Shown: positions 1 through 8,145 of the stretch, one piece after another
Layout: each line of letters opens with the position of its first letter
Numbering within the stretch: the stretch's first letter is position 1
NCBI GenBank assembly: GCA_028278205.1
Contig: JANQES010000121.1
Coordinates: forward strand, 1 to 62,118
Direction of reading: 5' to 3'
DNA: 62,118 nucleotides
From: Rhodothermales bacterium
GTDB taxonomy: Bacteria > Bacteroidota > Rhodothermia > Rhodothermales > Bin80
Made by a program: the position numbers and the translations under genes
The notes under the pieces: model-generated
Told to the model about the DNA's origin: nothing
The model's database searches: none
What the model saw: only the letters and a program-made list of their open reading frames with translations

Positions 1-94
1 CCCCGACGGTGCAGCAAGAAGACCGAGCCTCATGTCTCAACAGCGAGGCTCATTGCGCATCGACGAGCACGAAACCAAACACCTTGAAAGGGCT

Positions 95-198
95 GGTCAA
101 GGCCACTAATGACCAGTGACAGCGAGCCGAAGGCGAGCGTAATGACTAATGACGCGAGCGAAGCGAGCCGAATGACAGGGAGCGAAGCGAGCCCCTCA
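95..198. repeat. family B heptad/mini-hairpin element B1
   Basis: This stretch is made of TGAC-type words (TGACCAG, TGACTAA, TGACGCG) interrupted by GC-rich mini-hairpins such as GCGAGCGAAGCGAGC, whose centre is the GCGAAGC hairpin motif. Its right end, CTCACTGG, supplies the stop codon of the minus-strand gene at 196-768 (CCAGTGA read on the minus strand). Positions 1-94 hold no feature I can support; three short open frames there show no recognisable protein. Confidence 0.75.
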
Positions 199-768
199 CT
201 GGCTATCCGAGAGATACGTAGCGGGAATAGGCAGGTCGGGCCATTCCGGTTGCCAGGCGATGTTGGCGACCCACCAGCGGTCCTGCTCGTAGATGAGTTG
301 GAAGCTGTTGATGCCGCGCGCAAAGGGCGTCTCGTCGTCTTTGTTGTGGTACGAATCGTAGGTGCTGAAGGCGTGGACGAGGTTGCCGAAGCGCTCGGTC
401 TTGCGCGCGGTCTCTATTTCGTAGAAGCTGTTCTGGTCGAAGTACGTCCCCGCGTTTTGGATGAACTGTTCTGCCGTCAGTGCCACGTGGCGGTGTTCAC
501 CTTCCTGGTTTCGGTTGATGGGGATGAACTGGCAGGTGGGCGTGAGCAGCGAGCGGAAACGGTCCCAGTCGCGCGGGTGGTTGGCCGGGCCGGAGATCAC
601 GTCGTAGATGGCCGTGATGATGGCATCGACCGAGGCGACGTCTTCGGGGTTGGCGGCTGGCGGCGCGGGGGCGTCCGGCTCGGTCTGCGCCAGGGCCGCA
701 GGCGCCGTCAGGATGAGCATAAGCGCGCAGAGCGAGGCGTACGGGAGGAAGCGGTAGCGAGCAGTCAT
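196..768 (-). CDS. secreted SnoaL/NTF2-like protein
   Basis: This is a 190-residue protein with a classical signal peptide (residues 1-27, hydrophobic LCALMLILTAPAALA followed by Q). The mature part has the pattern of an NTF2-like (SnoaL/DUF4440) fold: an N-terminal helix with SVDAIITAIYDVISG, then DWDRFRSLLTPTCQFIP, later a strand-rich half ending in QDRWWVANIAWQPE. Such domains serve as small-ligand pockets or as enzymes of varied type, and no catalytic residue can be assigned here. The start is the first methionine before the signal peptide. It is likely exported to the periplasm. Its stop codon lies in the neighbouring repeat B1. The family assignment is by fold pattern and is moderately sure; the function is unknown. 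Confidence 0.75.
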   Translation of the reverse strand: MTARYRFLPYASLCALMLILTAPAALAQTEPDAPAPPAANPEDVASVDAIITAIYDVISGPANHPRDWDRFRSLLTPTCQFIPINRNQEGEHRHVALTAEQFIQNAGTYFDQNSFYEIETARKTERFGNLVHAFSTYDSYHNKDDETPFARGINSFQLIYEQDRWWVANIAWQPEWPDLPIPATYLSDSQ

Positions 769-872
769 GGAAGCGGGTTGTGTTGGTGAAGGAGAGGGCT
801 ATCCAAAAAGCATCGGCATCCGACGCCTGATTGCGGCTGTATAGATAAAGGTGGCAGATTTAGTTTCAACTT

Positions 873-958
873 ATGAATTTTGACAGGGAAACCCCTTGGA
901 GGTTTTCGGCCTTCAGGATACCGATGCCGTAGTACCGAATTCGAGCGTCAAAATTCAT
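873..958. repeat. 86-bp NEF-stop inverted-repeat element, copy 1
   Basis: The ends are inverted copies of ATGAATTTTGAC, and the interior shares long blocks with copy 2 at 57077-57163, including GACAGGGAAACCC, TTTTCGGCCTT and GGATACCGATGCCG. One arm forms the end of the minus-strand gene at 948-1316, giving it the C-terminus NEF followed by TGA. Confidence 0.85.
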
Positions 959-1316
959 TAGGCCAGATATGCGTCTCTTCCTCAGTCATGCCATCATGAA
1001 AGGCCATGTACCGCGCATTCCAATCGAGTAACCGTTCCACTTCGGCGGCCTCGATATTGAGAACCTGGGCACAGAAATCGATTATTTTTTCGCGAGGAAC
1101 GTCCTGCTCATATTTCTTGCGATAATAAGCAACGGTACCGCACGTAAGCCAGGAGCTAGGCGATGTCTTGTCCGTCCAGTAATTAGATCCGCCCCTGTTC
1201 AAGTACTTGAAGTCCTCCTCGCTGGGCGTATAGACCTGGCCTTCATGTTCGATTTTAGCCTCGCGGTTGAAGAAAGTGAGGTATTCTTTGAGCTTTTCTT
1301 CGTCTCTGAGAGCCAT
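948..1316 (-). CDS. hypothetical protein, 122 aa
   Basis: I do not recognise this small soluble protein. It has no signal peptide or membrane segment. Its composition is charged and aromatic-rich, with a central SNYWTDKTSPSSWLTCGTVA stretch and a helical second half (PREKIIDFCAQVLNIEAAEV). I chose the ATG at 1316, which begins MALRDEEKLK. A longer open frame to 2051 is an artefact that runs antisense-like through the neighbouring secreted-protein gene in another frame. The last three residues, NEF, and the stop codon are supplied by the 86-bp repeat element. The gene is distinctly less GC-rich than its neighbours, which may mean it came in by transfer. Confidence 0.6.
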   Translation of the reverse strand: MALRDEEKLKEYLTFFNREAKIEHEGQVYTPSEEDFKYLNRGGSNYWTDKTSPSSWLTCGTVAYYRKKYEQDVPREKIIDFCAQVLNIEAAEVERLLDWNARYMAFHDGMTEEETHIWPNEF

Positions 1317-1353
1317 AATGCCTGTTTTTTTAGCAAGAAAGGTTGCCCCCTTT

Positions 1354-1377
1354 AAAATCGAATCACGATTCGATTTT
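1354..1377 (-). terminator. perfect inverted repeat at the 3' end of the 1376-2434 gene
   Basis: The arms AAAATCGAATC and GATTCGATTTT are perfect complements separated by two bases. The right arm overlaps the TAA stop (1376-1378) of the upstream minus-strand gene, and the exit side is T-rich. It fits a rho-independent terminator, or an operator just ahead of the 948-1316 gene. Confidence 0.6.
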
Positions 1378-2434
1378 AATCGGATTGCGCCAGCCGCTCG
1401 AAGTGCCGAATCCAGCTTTGCAGGCGCGCGTCGCCGGCCCATTGAACCAGGACGGCGCGGGCGCCGGGCGCAACGGGCACCGTCGCGGCAGCCGCTCCGA
1501 TAGCTTCGGGCGTCAACGGATGGATCGTCAGGTGATCCGGATGGAGGATGACGAGCCAGTCTTGTCCGGGAGCGGTGAAAAAGTCTATCGCCTCCGGCGC
1601 CAGGGCTTGAATGCGCGCCAGGTCGATAGCCGGCGGCGCCTGATCCGTCAACGACGCCGGCAGATCGATGTCGAGCGGCAGGTCGGCGTAGGCGTTGGGG
1701 CGGTTTTCTTCGGCGGCTTCGAGGCGACCGAGGGCGGTCCACAGGCCCGGCTGGCGCACCAGGCCCCAGTTGGCGGCGTCGGGTTCTTCGATATAGGTGG
1801 CGCGTTGGATGTCGTCCTCGAGGCTGGCGAGGAATGTTGCGGCGTTGGTCGTCAGGGTCTCGTAGGCCGCCGGGCCGAGGACGTCGGTGATGTCGAGCCC
1901 GGTGTGGGTGGTGCTGTCGAGCGGGACGACGGCGAGGGTGTTGAAAAACCAGGGATGGGCCGCGCCTTCGCAATAGCCGGCGCTGCGCTGGTCGAGCGAC
2001 AGATAGCGCGGGCCGGCGTAGAGGATAGTTTGTTTGCGATGGCCCTGGCAATACTCGCCGTTGTAGGGTTGAATGCCGGTGAGCGCCTGCGCCGCGCCGT
2101 CGGGGGTGGCCCAGATGAAATCTTCCACCCAGTTGTTATAGACGCTGCGTTTGGTGCCCACCCGCCAGAATCCGTCGTTTCGGGGGATGAGCAGGGCGTT
2201 CGTTTCAGCCCACGTGACGACGGCCCCGTCGTTTTCTGAGATCAACACCGTGCTGTAGGCTGCGCGCGAGAGCGAGTCGGCGCCGCCGGCGTAGTAGGGC
2301 AGGGTTTTAGCGATGGGCTCTTCGTAGCGCAGGCCCAGCAGCACCCCCGTCTCCTGCGCGCGGCTCTCGCTCCATCCGAAGAGCAGCAGGACGAGCATCA
2401 GCCATGGAGCAGCGCGTGGCATCGTGAAACGCAT
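1376..2434 (-). CDS. secreted protein of unknown function, 352 aa
   Basis: The protein starts with a signal peptide (MRFTMPRAAPWLMLVLLLFG, cleavage near SRA-QE at about residue 26), so it is exported. The mature part has a mixed alpha/beta composition with several cysteines (NGEYCQGHRKQ and RSAGYCEGAAHPWFF) that could form a disulfide. I do not recognise a family. An alternative start at the second methionine (MPRAA, four residues later) is possible. It is separated from the upstream phosphodiesterase gene by repeat A1, so co-transcription is uncertain. Confidence 0.75.
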   Translation of the reverse strand: MRFTMPRAAPWLMLVLLLFGWSESRAQETGVLLGLRYEEPIAKTLPYYAGGADSLSRAAYSTVLISENDGAVVTWAETNALLIPRNDGFWRVGTKRSVYNNWVEDFIWATPDGAAQALTGIQPYNGEYCQGHRKQTILYAGPRYLSLDQRSAGYCEGAAHPWFFNTLAVVPLDSTTHTGLDITDVLGPAAYETLTTNAATFLASLEDDIQRATYIEEPDAANWGLVRQPGLWTALGRLEAAEENRPNAYADLPLDIDLPASLTDQAPPAIDLARIQALAPEAIDFFTAPGQDWLVILHPDHLTIHPLTPEAIGAAAATVPVAPGARAVLVQWAGDARLQSWIRHFERLAQSD

Positions 2435-2455
2435 TGTTGATGTGAGTCGGGCAAG

Positions 2456-2566
2456 ACGTGAAACGTGAAACGTAAAACGTGAGGGAGTCTTTAGAGAGGT
2501 TTACTTCGTCAGTCGCTTCGCTCGTGTCAGCGAGGCACCCTTACGTTTTACGTTTCACGTTTCACG
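2456..2566. repeat. family A heptad inverted repeat A1 with inserted module
   Basis: The left arm (2456-2485) and right arm (2538-2566) are tandem ACGTTTC/ACGTTTT heptads in inverted orientation around a GAGGG...GCACCC core. The 28-bp TGACACGAG-type module occupies 2501-2529 in minus orientation. The right arm supplies the TGA stop (TCACGG at 2562) of the phosphodiesterase gene. Confidence 0.85.
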
Positions 2567-3842
2567 GTCTGAGCAAATGGCGGACGGTTTCGAGGTCGCC
2601 GTCGTTGGGCGCCGGTTCGACGCCGAGGATGGTGGTCATCAAATTATAGAGGTGGATGTTCGAAAAAGGTCCCACCGTCTTGCCTTCGGCGAAAGCCGGG
2701 CCGTGCGCGATGAAGAGGGCGTGCATCGAAGGGAGGCGAGGGTCGTAGCCGTGCGCGCCGCCGTCGAAGCGGCTCGGGTTGCGGTTGAAGAAGGGACGCG
2801 TGCTGAGGCGCCACCCTTCGTCGGCGATGCCGATGAGCGAGGGGATACGACGATGCGCCTGGAAGTGTAGCTCCGCAGGGATCTCTTCTTTTTTATAGAC
2901 TGATACATGCGGCGCCTGTTTGAGCGCCTCGTACACCGTCTCCAGCTTACCCGCCTTCGGACGAATCATCGCCACCGGATCGTAATCGACGATGCGCACG
3001 TCGTCCAGGTCGATGTAATCATCCAGAAAAACGACCCGCTCGGACGACGCCGGCGCCATGCCGTGATCGGCCACGATGATGAGGTTGATCTGGTCGTACA
3101 GGCCGCCGGCCTCCAACCGTTCGACGAGCGATCCGAGATAGCCATCGACCGTGCGGACGGCCTGCGCCGCCTCGTCGGAGTCCGGCCCGTGGTTATGGCC
3201 TTGCGAATCGACGTTGCTGAAGTAGAGCGTGATGAACGTCGGGCGCTCGGCGGCGGGCAGCGCCAGCCATTCCATCACCAGATCGATGCGCGCCCCGGCA
3301 GACATGCTGTTGTCGAACGGCAGCCAGTAGCTCGGACGGATGCCTTTTATTTCGGCTTCGGAGCCGGGCCAGAAAAACGGCGCGCTCTTCTGGCCTTGCT
3401 GTTCGAGCGTCACCCAGATGGGCTCGCCGCCCCACCAGCGCCCGTCGCGCACGGCCGCGCGGTTGCCCATGCTGAACGAGGCGTCGAACTCCGGGTCGTA
3501 CATATTGTTGGCGACGATGCCGTGGTTCTCGGTGTAGAGCCCGGTGACGACGGTGTAATGGTTGGGAAACGTCTTCGACGGAAAGTTCGGCACCAGGCCC
3601 TCGGCGCGGACGCCTTCGGCAGCCAGCCGCCGCAGCACCGGCGTCTCATAACGATCCACGTAATCCGGGCGGAAGCCGTCGAGCGAGATCAGAATCACCG
3701 TCGGCGCCAGACGCGTGGCATCGGCGTGATTGTCGGTGGCCGGTTGGCTCGTCCGGCATCCCCTGCCCATCAGGCCGGCGCCCAGCAGCACGAGCACCAG
3801 CGCCAGGGTGGATAAGAGGACGGGACGGTTGAAGGGCGTCAT
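2562..3842 (-). CDS. ectonucleotide pyrophosphatase/phosphodiesterase (alkaline phosphatase superfamily)
   Basis: This 426-residue exported enzyme belongs to the nucleotide pyrophosphatase/phosphodiesterase branch of the alkaline phosphatase superfamily. An N-terminal hydrophobic segment (residues 8-27, ending GRGC) is a signal anchor or an atypical lipoprotein signal. The metal-binding start VILISLDGFRPDYV is followed by the nucleophile loop PNFPSKTFPNHYTVVTGLY, where the threonine of SKTFPN is the expected catalytic residue. Later metal ligands appear in TLYFSNVDSQGHNHGPDS, LIIVADHGM and FDGGAHGYDP. The set is complete, so activity on nucleotide or phospholipid phosphodiesters outside the cytoplasm is likely; the substrate cannot be told from sequence. 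Its stop codon lies in repeat A1. Confidence 0.92.
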   Translation of the reverse strand: MTPFNRPVLLSTLALVLVLLGAGLMGRGCRTSQPATDNHADATRLAPTVILISLDGFRPDYVDRYETPVLRRLAAEGVRAEGLVPNFPSKTFPNHYTVVTGLYTENHGIVANNMYDPEFDASFSMGNRAAVRDGRWWGGEPIWVTLEQQGQKSAPFFWPGSEAEIKGIRPSYWLPFDNSMSAGARIDLVMEWLALPAAERPTFITLYFSNVDSQGHNHGPDSDEAAQAVRTVDGYLGSLVERLEAGGLYDQINLIIVADHGMAPASSERVVFLDDYIDLDDVRIVDYDPVAMIRPKAGKLETVYEALKQAPHVSVYKKEEIPAELHFQAHRRIPSLIGIADEGWRLSTRPFFNRNPSRFDGGAHGYDPRLPSMHALFIAHGPAFAEGKTVGPFSNIHLYNLMTTILGVEPAPNDGDLETVRHLLRP

Positions 3843-3854
3843 CGGCGAGAGGGT

Positions 3855-3950
3855 TGTGGGGTGTTCAGGTGTTATGGTGTTTCAGTGGTTCAGTGTTTGC
3901 GGTATGCAAGATCCACTAAAACACCATAACACTCAAACACTATAACACCC
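3855..3950. repeat. family D octad inverted repeat D1
   Basis: The left arm is GTGTTATG/GTGTTTCA words and the right arm (3914-3950) is AACACCAT, AACACTCA, AACACTAT octads. The arms are roughly complementary and bracket a short loop between two minus-strand genes. Confidence 0.8.
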
Positions 3951-3955
3951 AATTC

Positions 3956-4234
3956 TCAATCAATCCGCCCAAACAGGTAGTAGAGGATGAGGCCGCCGAG
4001 AGGGAAGAAGAAGATGAGCAAAGCCCAGAGCACCTTCTTGCCTGTCGAACGGTTGCTGCCGATGACTTCGACCAGCGCGACGATGTCGAGGATCAAGATG
4101 ATGAAGCCGCAGCAGCCGAAGCCCAGAGGCGAGTTGACCCGTTCGAGCAGGTTGCCGCTGCCGCAGCCTGTCAGGAACAGCGTCATCGAAACCAGGAGCG
4201 TAGCCGGAAGAAAACGGTATCGTGTAGTCTGCAT
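3956..4234 (-). CDS. small membrane lipoprotein with PLDc_N-type domain
   Basis: This 92-residue protein has a lipoprotein signal (LLVSMTLFLTGC, lipid on the cysteine near residue 26) followed by two hydrophobic helices. The second part, VALVEVIGSNRSTGKKVLWA then FFFPLGGLILYYLFGR, matches the phospholipase-D-nuclease N-terminal (PLDc_N) helical hairpin, which occurs alone in many small membrane proteins and is not itself catalytic. I chose the ATG at 4234 because it starts the signal peptide; an upstream extension to 4318 has no sense as a protein. It is divergent from the metallopeptidase-like gene, and the 98-bp gap must hold both promoters. Its function is unknown. Confidence 0.75.
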   Translation of the reverse strand: MQTTRYRFLPATLLVSMTLFLTGCGSGNLLERVNSPLGFGCCGFIILILDIVALVEVIGSNRSTGKKVLWALLIFFFPLGGLILYYLFGRID

Positions 4235-4332
4235 GGTCGTGGGAGTCGGTGGAGGAGGGTATTCGTCTCGGTATACGAAAAAAGGCAGAAAGGTTTTATC
4301 TTTATACCAAAACAACATCGAAGGAGGGCATT

Positions 4333-5949
4333 GTGAACCGCGCGTTTACTTTAGCACTAATTTGGCTGTTTATAGGCCCCCTTTTAAGCTGTAGCGATAC
4401 GGCAAAAGATGAGATGATAACAAATCCCCAACCTGAAGAAGAACCAGTGCCGGATATCATTGAACCTTGTAATCAAGCAACCATCAAGTACCCTGCCGCT
4501 ATTAGCAGCGATCCGGAGCCGACCATAGAGTCAAACGATCTCACTATTGGTTGGATAACGAGATTACCCAGGCTTGAGTACGTATGGGGTAGCAGTAATC
4601 CGGAAAGAGACGGCTGGCCTGGCGTTGGAGAAGACGTTACATGGAAGGCCCACATAAAGAACTGGTCAGATTCAACCAAAAAGAACATTGCGTATCAATG
4701 GTTTTTGGACGAAGTCATGGTTGATTCAGGAAGAATAGATGTGCAGCCTGGGGACTATTCACACGTTGAATACAAATGGAACTGGACGTTTGACCGCCAC
4801 AAACTCGACTTTTATATAGATACGAATAATGCGAATACCAATAAGCTTTCAGTTTACACGGATGCGATCTCTTTAGGACTCTATGTTGAACAGCGTTTAT
4901 ACGATTACTTTCATGAAAATCAATATAAATTAGGAATTGGCTCCAATTCATTTGAAGGATGGGCGCAAAGGCAGATCAGGTTTTATAACGAACTATTTAA
5001 AAGAGCTGTCTACGATGAGACGCCGAACGGCGTTTGGGATAGAATAAGAATAGACGACATCACCATTGTTGCCGACGGCGCGTTGCCTCTCGTCCCGCCG
5101 CCCGATACCGATGGCTTTGATCCCAGGCAAGCGAAACCGAATTTAAATGATCGTACGGTTGATTTGATCTGGGGCTTTCCCTCGGAGTTTATCCAACGGG
5201 GTGTTTATTCAGATCACACGTGGATACATTTTGATAACCAATTTTATTATTCAGGATTTTTACAACATGAGTTGGGCCATGCCCGGTATCTGCTAGATGT
5301 TTACGGTTTTAATGTGGCCCACGGATTATCATGGATTGATATAAAAGAGAAAGGTCAATTAATTGCCGGTACTCAATATCTACCGGGAAACAAGATTATA
5401 ACAAGTGGGACCGAAGTTTTAGAGGTGCATCAAACGATAGAAAAAGGACTCATGAATGTGCAATGGAAATGGATGGACAGGTATAGTGCTATTGCAATGA
5501 ATTTGATAAAAGGTCATCGAGCAACCAGGGGAAACTATAATGGAACTGAAAACCATGCCATTTTTATGGGAGATTTACCGAAAGAAAACAGATTTCGAAT
5601 CAAGGACCGAACCGGCAGGTTTCTTAAAAATGCAGAGATTCAAATCTTTCAAAGTTCAAGGAACAGCCAAAGCAACGGGGATGCTTATCCAAAATACTTT
5701 GATGACGTGCCTGATTTAGTCCTTCATACCGATCAAAACGCACACGTATTATTGGGGCAAAATCCTTTTAGTAATGATGGCCAGGTCGCGCATAGTTGGA
5801 GGGATTTTACCAATGCTGTATTTATTATGAGAGTAGGCTTTGAAGGTAGAGCCGGCTTTACAATTATCGATATATCCCAGTTTAATTTGGAATATTGGAG
5901 AGGAAATACCGAAGTAGCAGACTATGACGTTTGCGTTCCCCTTTTTTGA
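4333..5949 (+). CDS. AT-rich lipoprotein with HExxH metallopeptidase motif
   Basis: This 538-residue lipoprotein probably starts at GTG 4333, preceded by AAGGAGGG. The signal peptide ends in the lipobox LLSC. Residues about 60-180 look like a CARDB/immunoglobulin-like domain (VGEDVTWKAHIKNWSDSTKK, QWFLDEVMVDSG). The centre holds HELGHARYLLDVYG, an HExxH zinc motif that suggests a metallopeptidase, here with no third ligand I can assign. The C-terminal part is strand-rich and unrecognised. Base composition is far lower in GC than in flanking genes such as dus, and codon use is unlike theirs, so horizontal transfer is likely. An upstream start at 4249 in frame lacks a sensible N-terminus. Protease activity is an inference from one motif. 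Confidence 0.75.
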   Translation: MNRAFTLALIWLFIGPLLSCSDTAKDEMITNPQPEEEPVPDIIEPCNQATIKYPAAISSDPEPTIESNDLTIGWITRLPRLEYVWGSSNPERDGWPGVGEDVTWKAHIKNWSDSTKKNIAYQWFLDEVMVDSGRIDVQPGDYSHVEYKWNWTFDRHKLDFYIDTNNANTNKLSVYTDAISLGLYVEQRLYDYFHENQYKLGIGSNSFEGWAQRQIRFYNELFKRAVYDETPNGVWDRIRIDDITIVADGALPLVPPPDTDGFDPRQAKPNLNDRTVDLIWGFPSEFIQRGVYSDHTWIHFDNQFYYSGFLQHELGHARYLLDVYGFNVAHGLSWIDIKEKGQLIAGTQYLPGNKIITSGTEVLEVHQTIEKGLMNVQWKWMDRYSAIAMNLIKGHRATRGNYNGTENHAIFMGDLPKENRFRIKDRTGRFLKNAEIQIFQSSRNSQSNGDAYPKYFDDVPDLVLHTDQNAHVLLGQNPFSNDGQVAHSWRDFTNAVFIMRVGFEGRAGFTIIDISQFNLEYWRGNTEVADYDVCVPLF

Positions 5950-6052
5950 AGTGTGCTGGAAGGTATGTAAACACGCATTCTGGAACAGCGCTTTCGTCCT
6001 GCTCGTTCGAATCGCCCATTTTAGCTATTTAGGATCAATCATCCTGGATCCG

Positions 6053-7153
6053 ATGAACATCGGCCCTATCGAACTGGGTGAGCGCCCGCTGTTTCTCGCG
6101 CCTATGGAGGACGTGAGCGATCCACCGTTTCGCATCCTGTGCAAGCGGTACGGGGCCGATATGATGTATACCGAGTTCATCTCGTCCGGCGGCCTCGTCC
6201 ACGACGCCGAGAATTCGACGATGAAGCTCGACATCTACGACCAGGAACGCCCCGTCGGCATCCAGATCTTCGGCGGCGACCTCGAACAGGTGCGCCAGGC
6301 CACCACCATCGTCGATGCTGTCGGGCCGGACCTGATCGACATCAACTTCGGCTGCCCCGTCAAGAAGGTGGTGTGTAAAGACGGCGGGGCGGGTATCCTG
6401 CGCAACCTGCCCAAGATGGAAGCCATCACCCGCGCCGTCGTCGAAGCGGCCACGCGCCCGGTGACGGTCAAGACGCGCCTGGGCTGGGACGACTCCGCGA
6501 TCCAGATCGTGGAGGTGGCGCGGATGCTGGAGGAGTGCGGCATCAAAGCCCTCGCCGTCCACGCGCGCACGCGTAAGCAGATGTACAAAGGCGAGGCCCG
6601 CTGGCCCTGGCTCAAGCGGATCAAAGAAGAGGGCGTTCGCAACATCCCCTTCATCGGCAACGGCGACGCCACCACGCCGGAGAAGATCAAAGCGATGTTC
6701 GACGAGACGGGCGTAGACGGCGTGATGATCGGGCGCGGCGCCATCGGCAACCCGTGGATTTTCCGCGACGCCAAAGCCTACATGGCCACGGGCGCGTTAC
6801 CGCCGCCGCCGTCGTGGGAAGAACGCCTCTCGGTCGTGGCCGAGCACCTGACGCTCAAGTGCGACTGGCTGGGCGAGCGCAAGGGTGTCCTGGAGATGCG
6901 CCGCATGTACGGCGGCTATTTCAAAGGCTTCCGCAACGCCAGCGCCCTGCGCATGCGCCTGATGGAAGAATCCACCCGCGACGGCGTCCTCGAAGTGTTG
7001 CTCAACTTCCGCCAGGAGGAGCCCGACGCGCGGGTGAGCGTCCCCGGTCGCCCGGCCGAGGCGCGGCCTGTCAAAGCCATCCCGGCAGCGATCCGCGCCA
7101 AACTGCCCACCCCTTCTCGAACACGAGCTGACGTAGCTGCACCAACCCGGTGA
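6053..7153 (+). CDS. dus: tRNA-dihydrouridine synthase, DusB-like
   Basis: This 366-residue flavoenzyme reduces uridine to dihydrouridine in the tRNA D-loop, using FMN and NADPH. The TIM-barrel signature starts immediately with LFLAPMEDVSDPPFR. The active-site loop DINFGCPVKKVVCKDGGAG contains the catalytic cysteine, KTRLGW and HARTRKQMYKG follow, and the FMN-phosphate region is VDGVMIGRGAIGNPWIF. Length and motif set agree with the bacterial DusB group. I chose ATG 6053 (MNIGPIELG) because the 43 residues in front of it in the open frame are not Dus-like. The next gene starts 9 bases after the stop, so the two may be co-transcribed. Confidence 0.95.
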   Translation: MNIGPIELGERPLFLAPMEDVSDPPFRILCKRYGADMMYTEFISSGGLVHDAENSTMKLDIYDQERPVGIQIFGGDLEQVRQATTIVDAVGPDLIDINFGCPVKKVVCKDGGAGILRNLPKMEAITRAVVEAATRPVTVKTRLGWDDSAIQIVEVARMLEECGIKALAVHARTRKQMYKGEARWPWLKRIKEEGVRNIPFIGNGDATTPEKIKAMFDETGVDGVMIGRGAIGNPWIFRDAKAYMATGALPPPPSWEERLSVVAEHLTLKCDWLGERKGVLEMRRMYGGYFKGFRNASALRMRLMEESTRDGVLEVLLNFRQEEPDARVSVPGRPAEARPVKAIPAAIRAKLPTPSRTRADVAAPTR

Positions 7154-7162
7154 GGAAAAGTT

Positions 7163-8131
7163 ATGTCGTATTCTTGCAGGCGTACATTCAAGTGTTTGAT
7201 CCTGGCGGTAGCCGTCACGTTTCTTCTTCCACCGGGCCTTCCTTTTGCACAGCAGGTACGGGTGAAGAATTTAACGGTGGACAAACCGAGTAAAACTAAA
7301 CCAACCTCGGAAAAGACCTATACCATCAATAACTGCTTTCTTAGCGAGAAGAGCGCTACGGAAATCGGGATGGCGTATTCCTTCGAAAACGCGCTTCATT
7401 TCAAAAAAACCAGGCATGTAGACGGTTGGATTACTTTACCCGGAAAAACCGGGGGATTTCCGGCAGGCTCGCTGATTGAGCGTGAAGTAGAGGAAGAAAT
7501 AGCCATTAATTGGAGCGAGAAACGTCCACTTTCGGCGGGGCCCAACAAGTATGTGAGCTATACCGTTAAATACTATGAGCGGTGGGCGCATGGCACGCTC
7601 CTCGTGGCGCGCGGATGGCCGCTGAGAGACCAGGAGTACGACTTTGATTTCCTGGTCGAATATAGCTTCGAAGTAATTCCACGGGAGGAAAACTGTTTGT
7701 CTGGCAGCTATGCATTTTTGCGTTGGGTTCCGAGAGAGCCCGCTACGCCAGCGTTGCCGGGCGTGTCGGGCGGAGAACTTCATATACACGAAGGGGGTCG
7801 GGCCTGGTCGAGGGTGTCCTTTGAAGAACTTCCTCGTTCCCCCGACTTGGTGTGTGAGGGGCGGGTTGATGAATCGGATACGCTGCGGATTGATCAGGTG
7901 GATTTTCAGCGTTTCACCGGGGAGCCAACAAGGGCTGACGTAAAAGAAGCACTTCAGGGCGCTTTCTGCGGTAAGGCGCTGGACACGTCATCAGGCTCAC
8001 CGATAGAACTGAGCCTTCGAGATGGCGGGCCGGGGTATATTCTTTTGTTGATGAGAAGCGACACGGCGGAGGTTCACTGGAGAAAAGTGGCGGGCGTGGG
8101 TCTTGAGGAGGCTCAGGGCCGGACGCTATGA
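7163..8131 (+). CDS. secreted protein of unknown function, 322 aa
   Basis: The protein has a signal peptide (residues 1-29, CLILAVAVTFLLPPGLPFA then QQ) and no other membrane segment. The start ATG at 7163 follows GAGGAAAAGTT, a good ribosome binding site placed 9 bases behind dus. The first half is strand-rich with many charged residues (IEREVEEEIAINWSEKRPLS). The second half includes GGELHIHEGGRAWSRVSFEE and ends in a probable conserved region (GPGYILLLMRSDTAEVHWRK). I do not recognise a family and see no catalytic motif. GC content is lower than in dus. Confidence 0.75.
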   Translation: MSYSCRRTFKCLILAVAVTFLLPPGLPFAQQVRVKNLTVDKPSKTKPTSEKTYTINNCFLSEKSATEIGMAYSFENALHFKKTRHVDGWITLPGKTGGFPAGSLIEREVEEEIAINWSEKRPLSAGPNKYVSYTVKYYERWAHGTLLVARGWPLRDQEYDFDFLVEYSFEVIPREENCLSGSYAFLRWVPREPATPALPGVSGGELHIHEGGRAWSRVSFEELPRSPDLVCEGRVDESDTLRIDQVDFQRFTGEPTRADVKEALQGAFCGKALDTSSGSPIELSLRDGGPGYILLLMRSDTAEVHWRKVAGVGLEEAQGRTL

Positions 8132-8145
8132 GTTGTGTTTGAACC

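Noticed and set aside
1..94. C-terminal part of a gene entering from the left edge
   Set aside because: Two plus-strand frames are open for about 30 codons, but neither shows family features and base use gives no preference.
95..196. A CRISPR array, because of the regularly repeated words
   Set aside because: Units are 7 nt with mini-hairpins and no unique spacers of constant length, and there are no cas genes in the window.
948..2051. A single 367-codon minus-strand gene
   Set aside because: Its first two thirds are Arg/Pro-rich nonsense overlapping the real secreted-protein gene in another frame. Only the part from ATG 1316 looks like protein.
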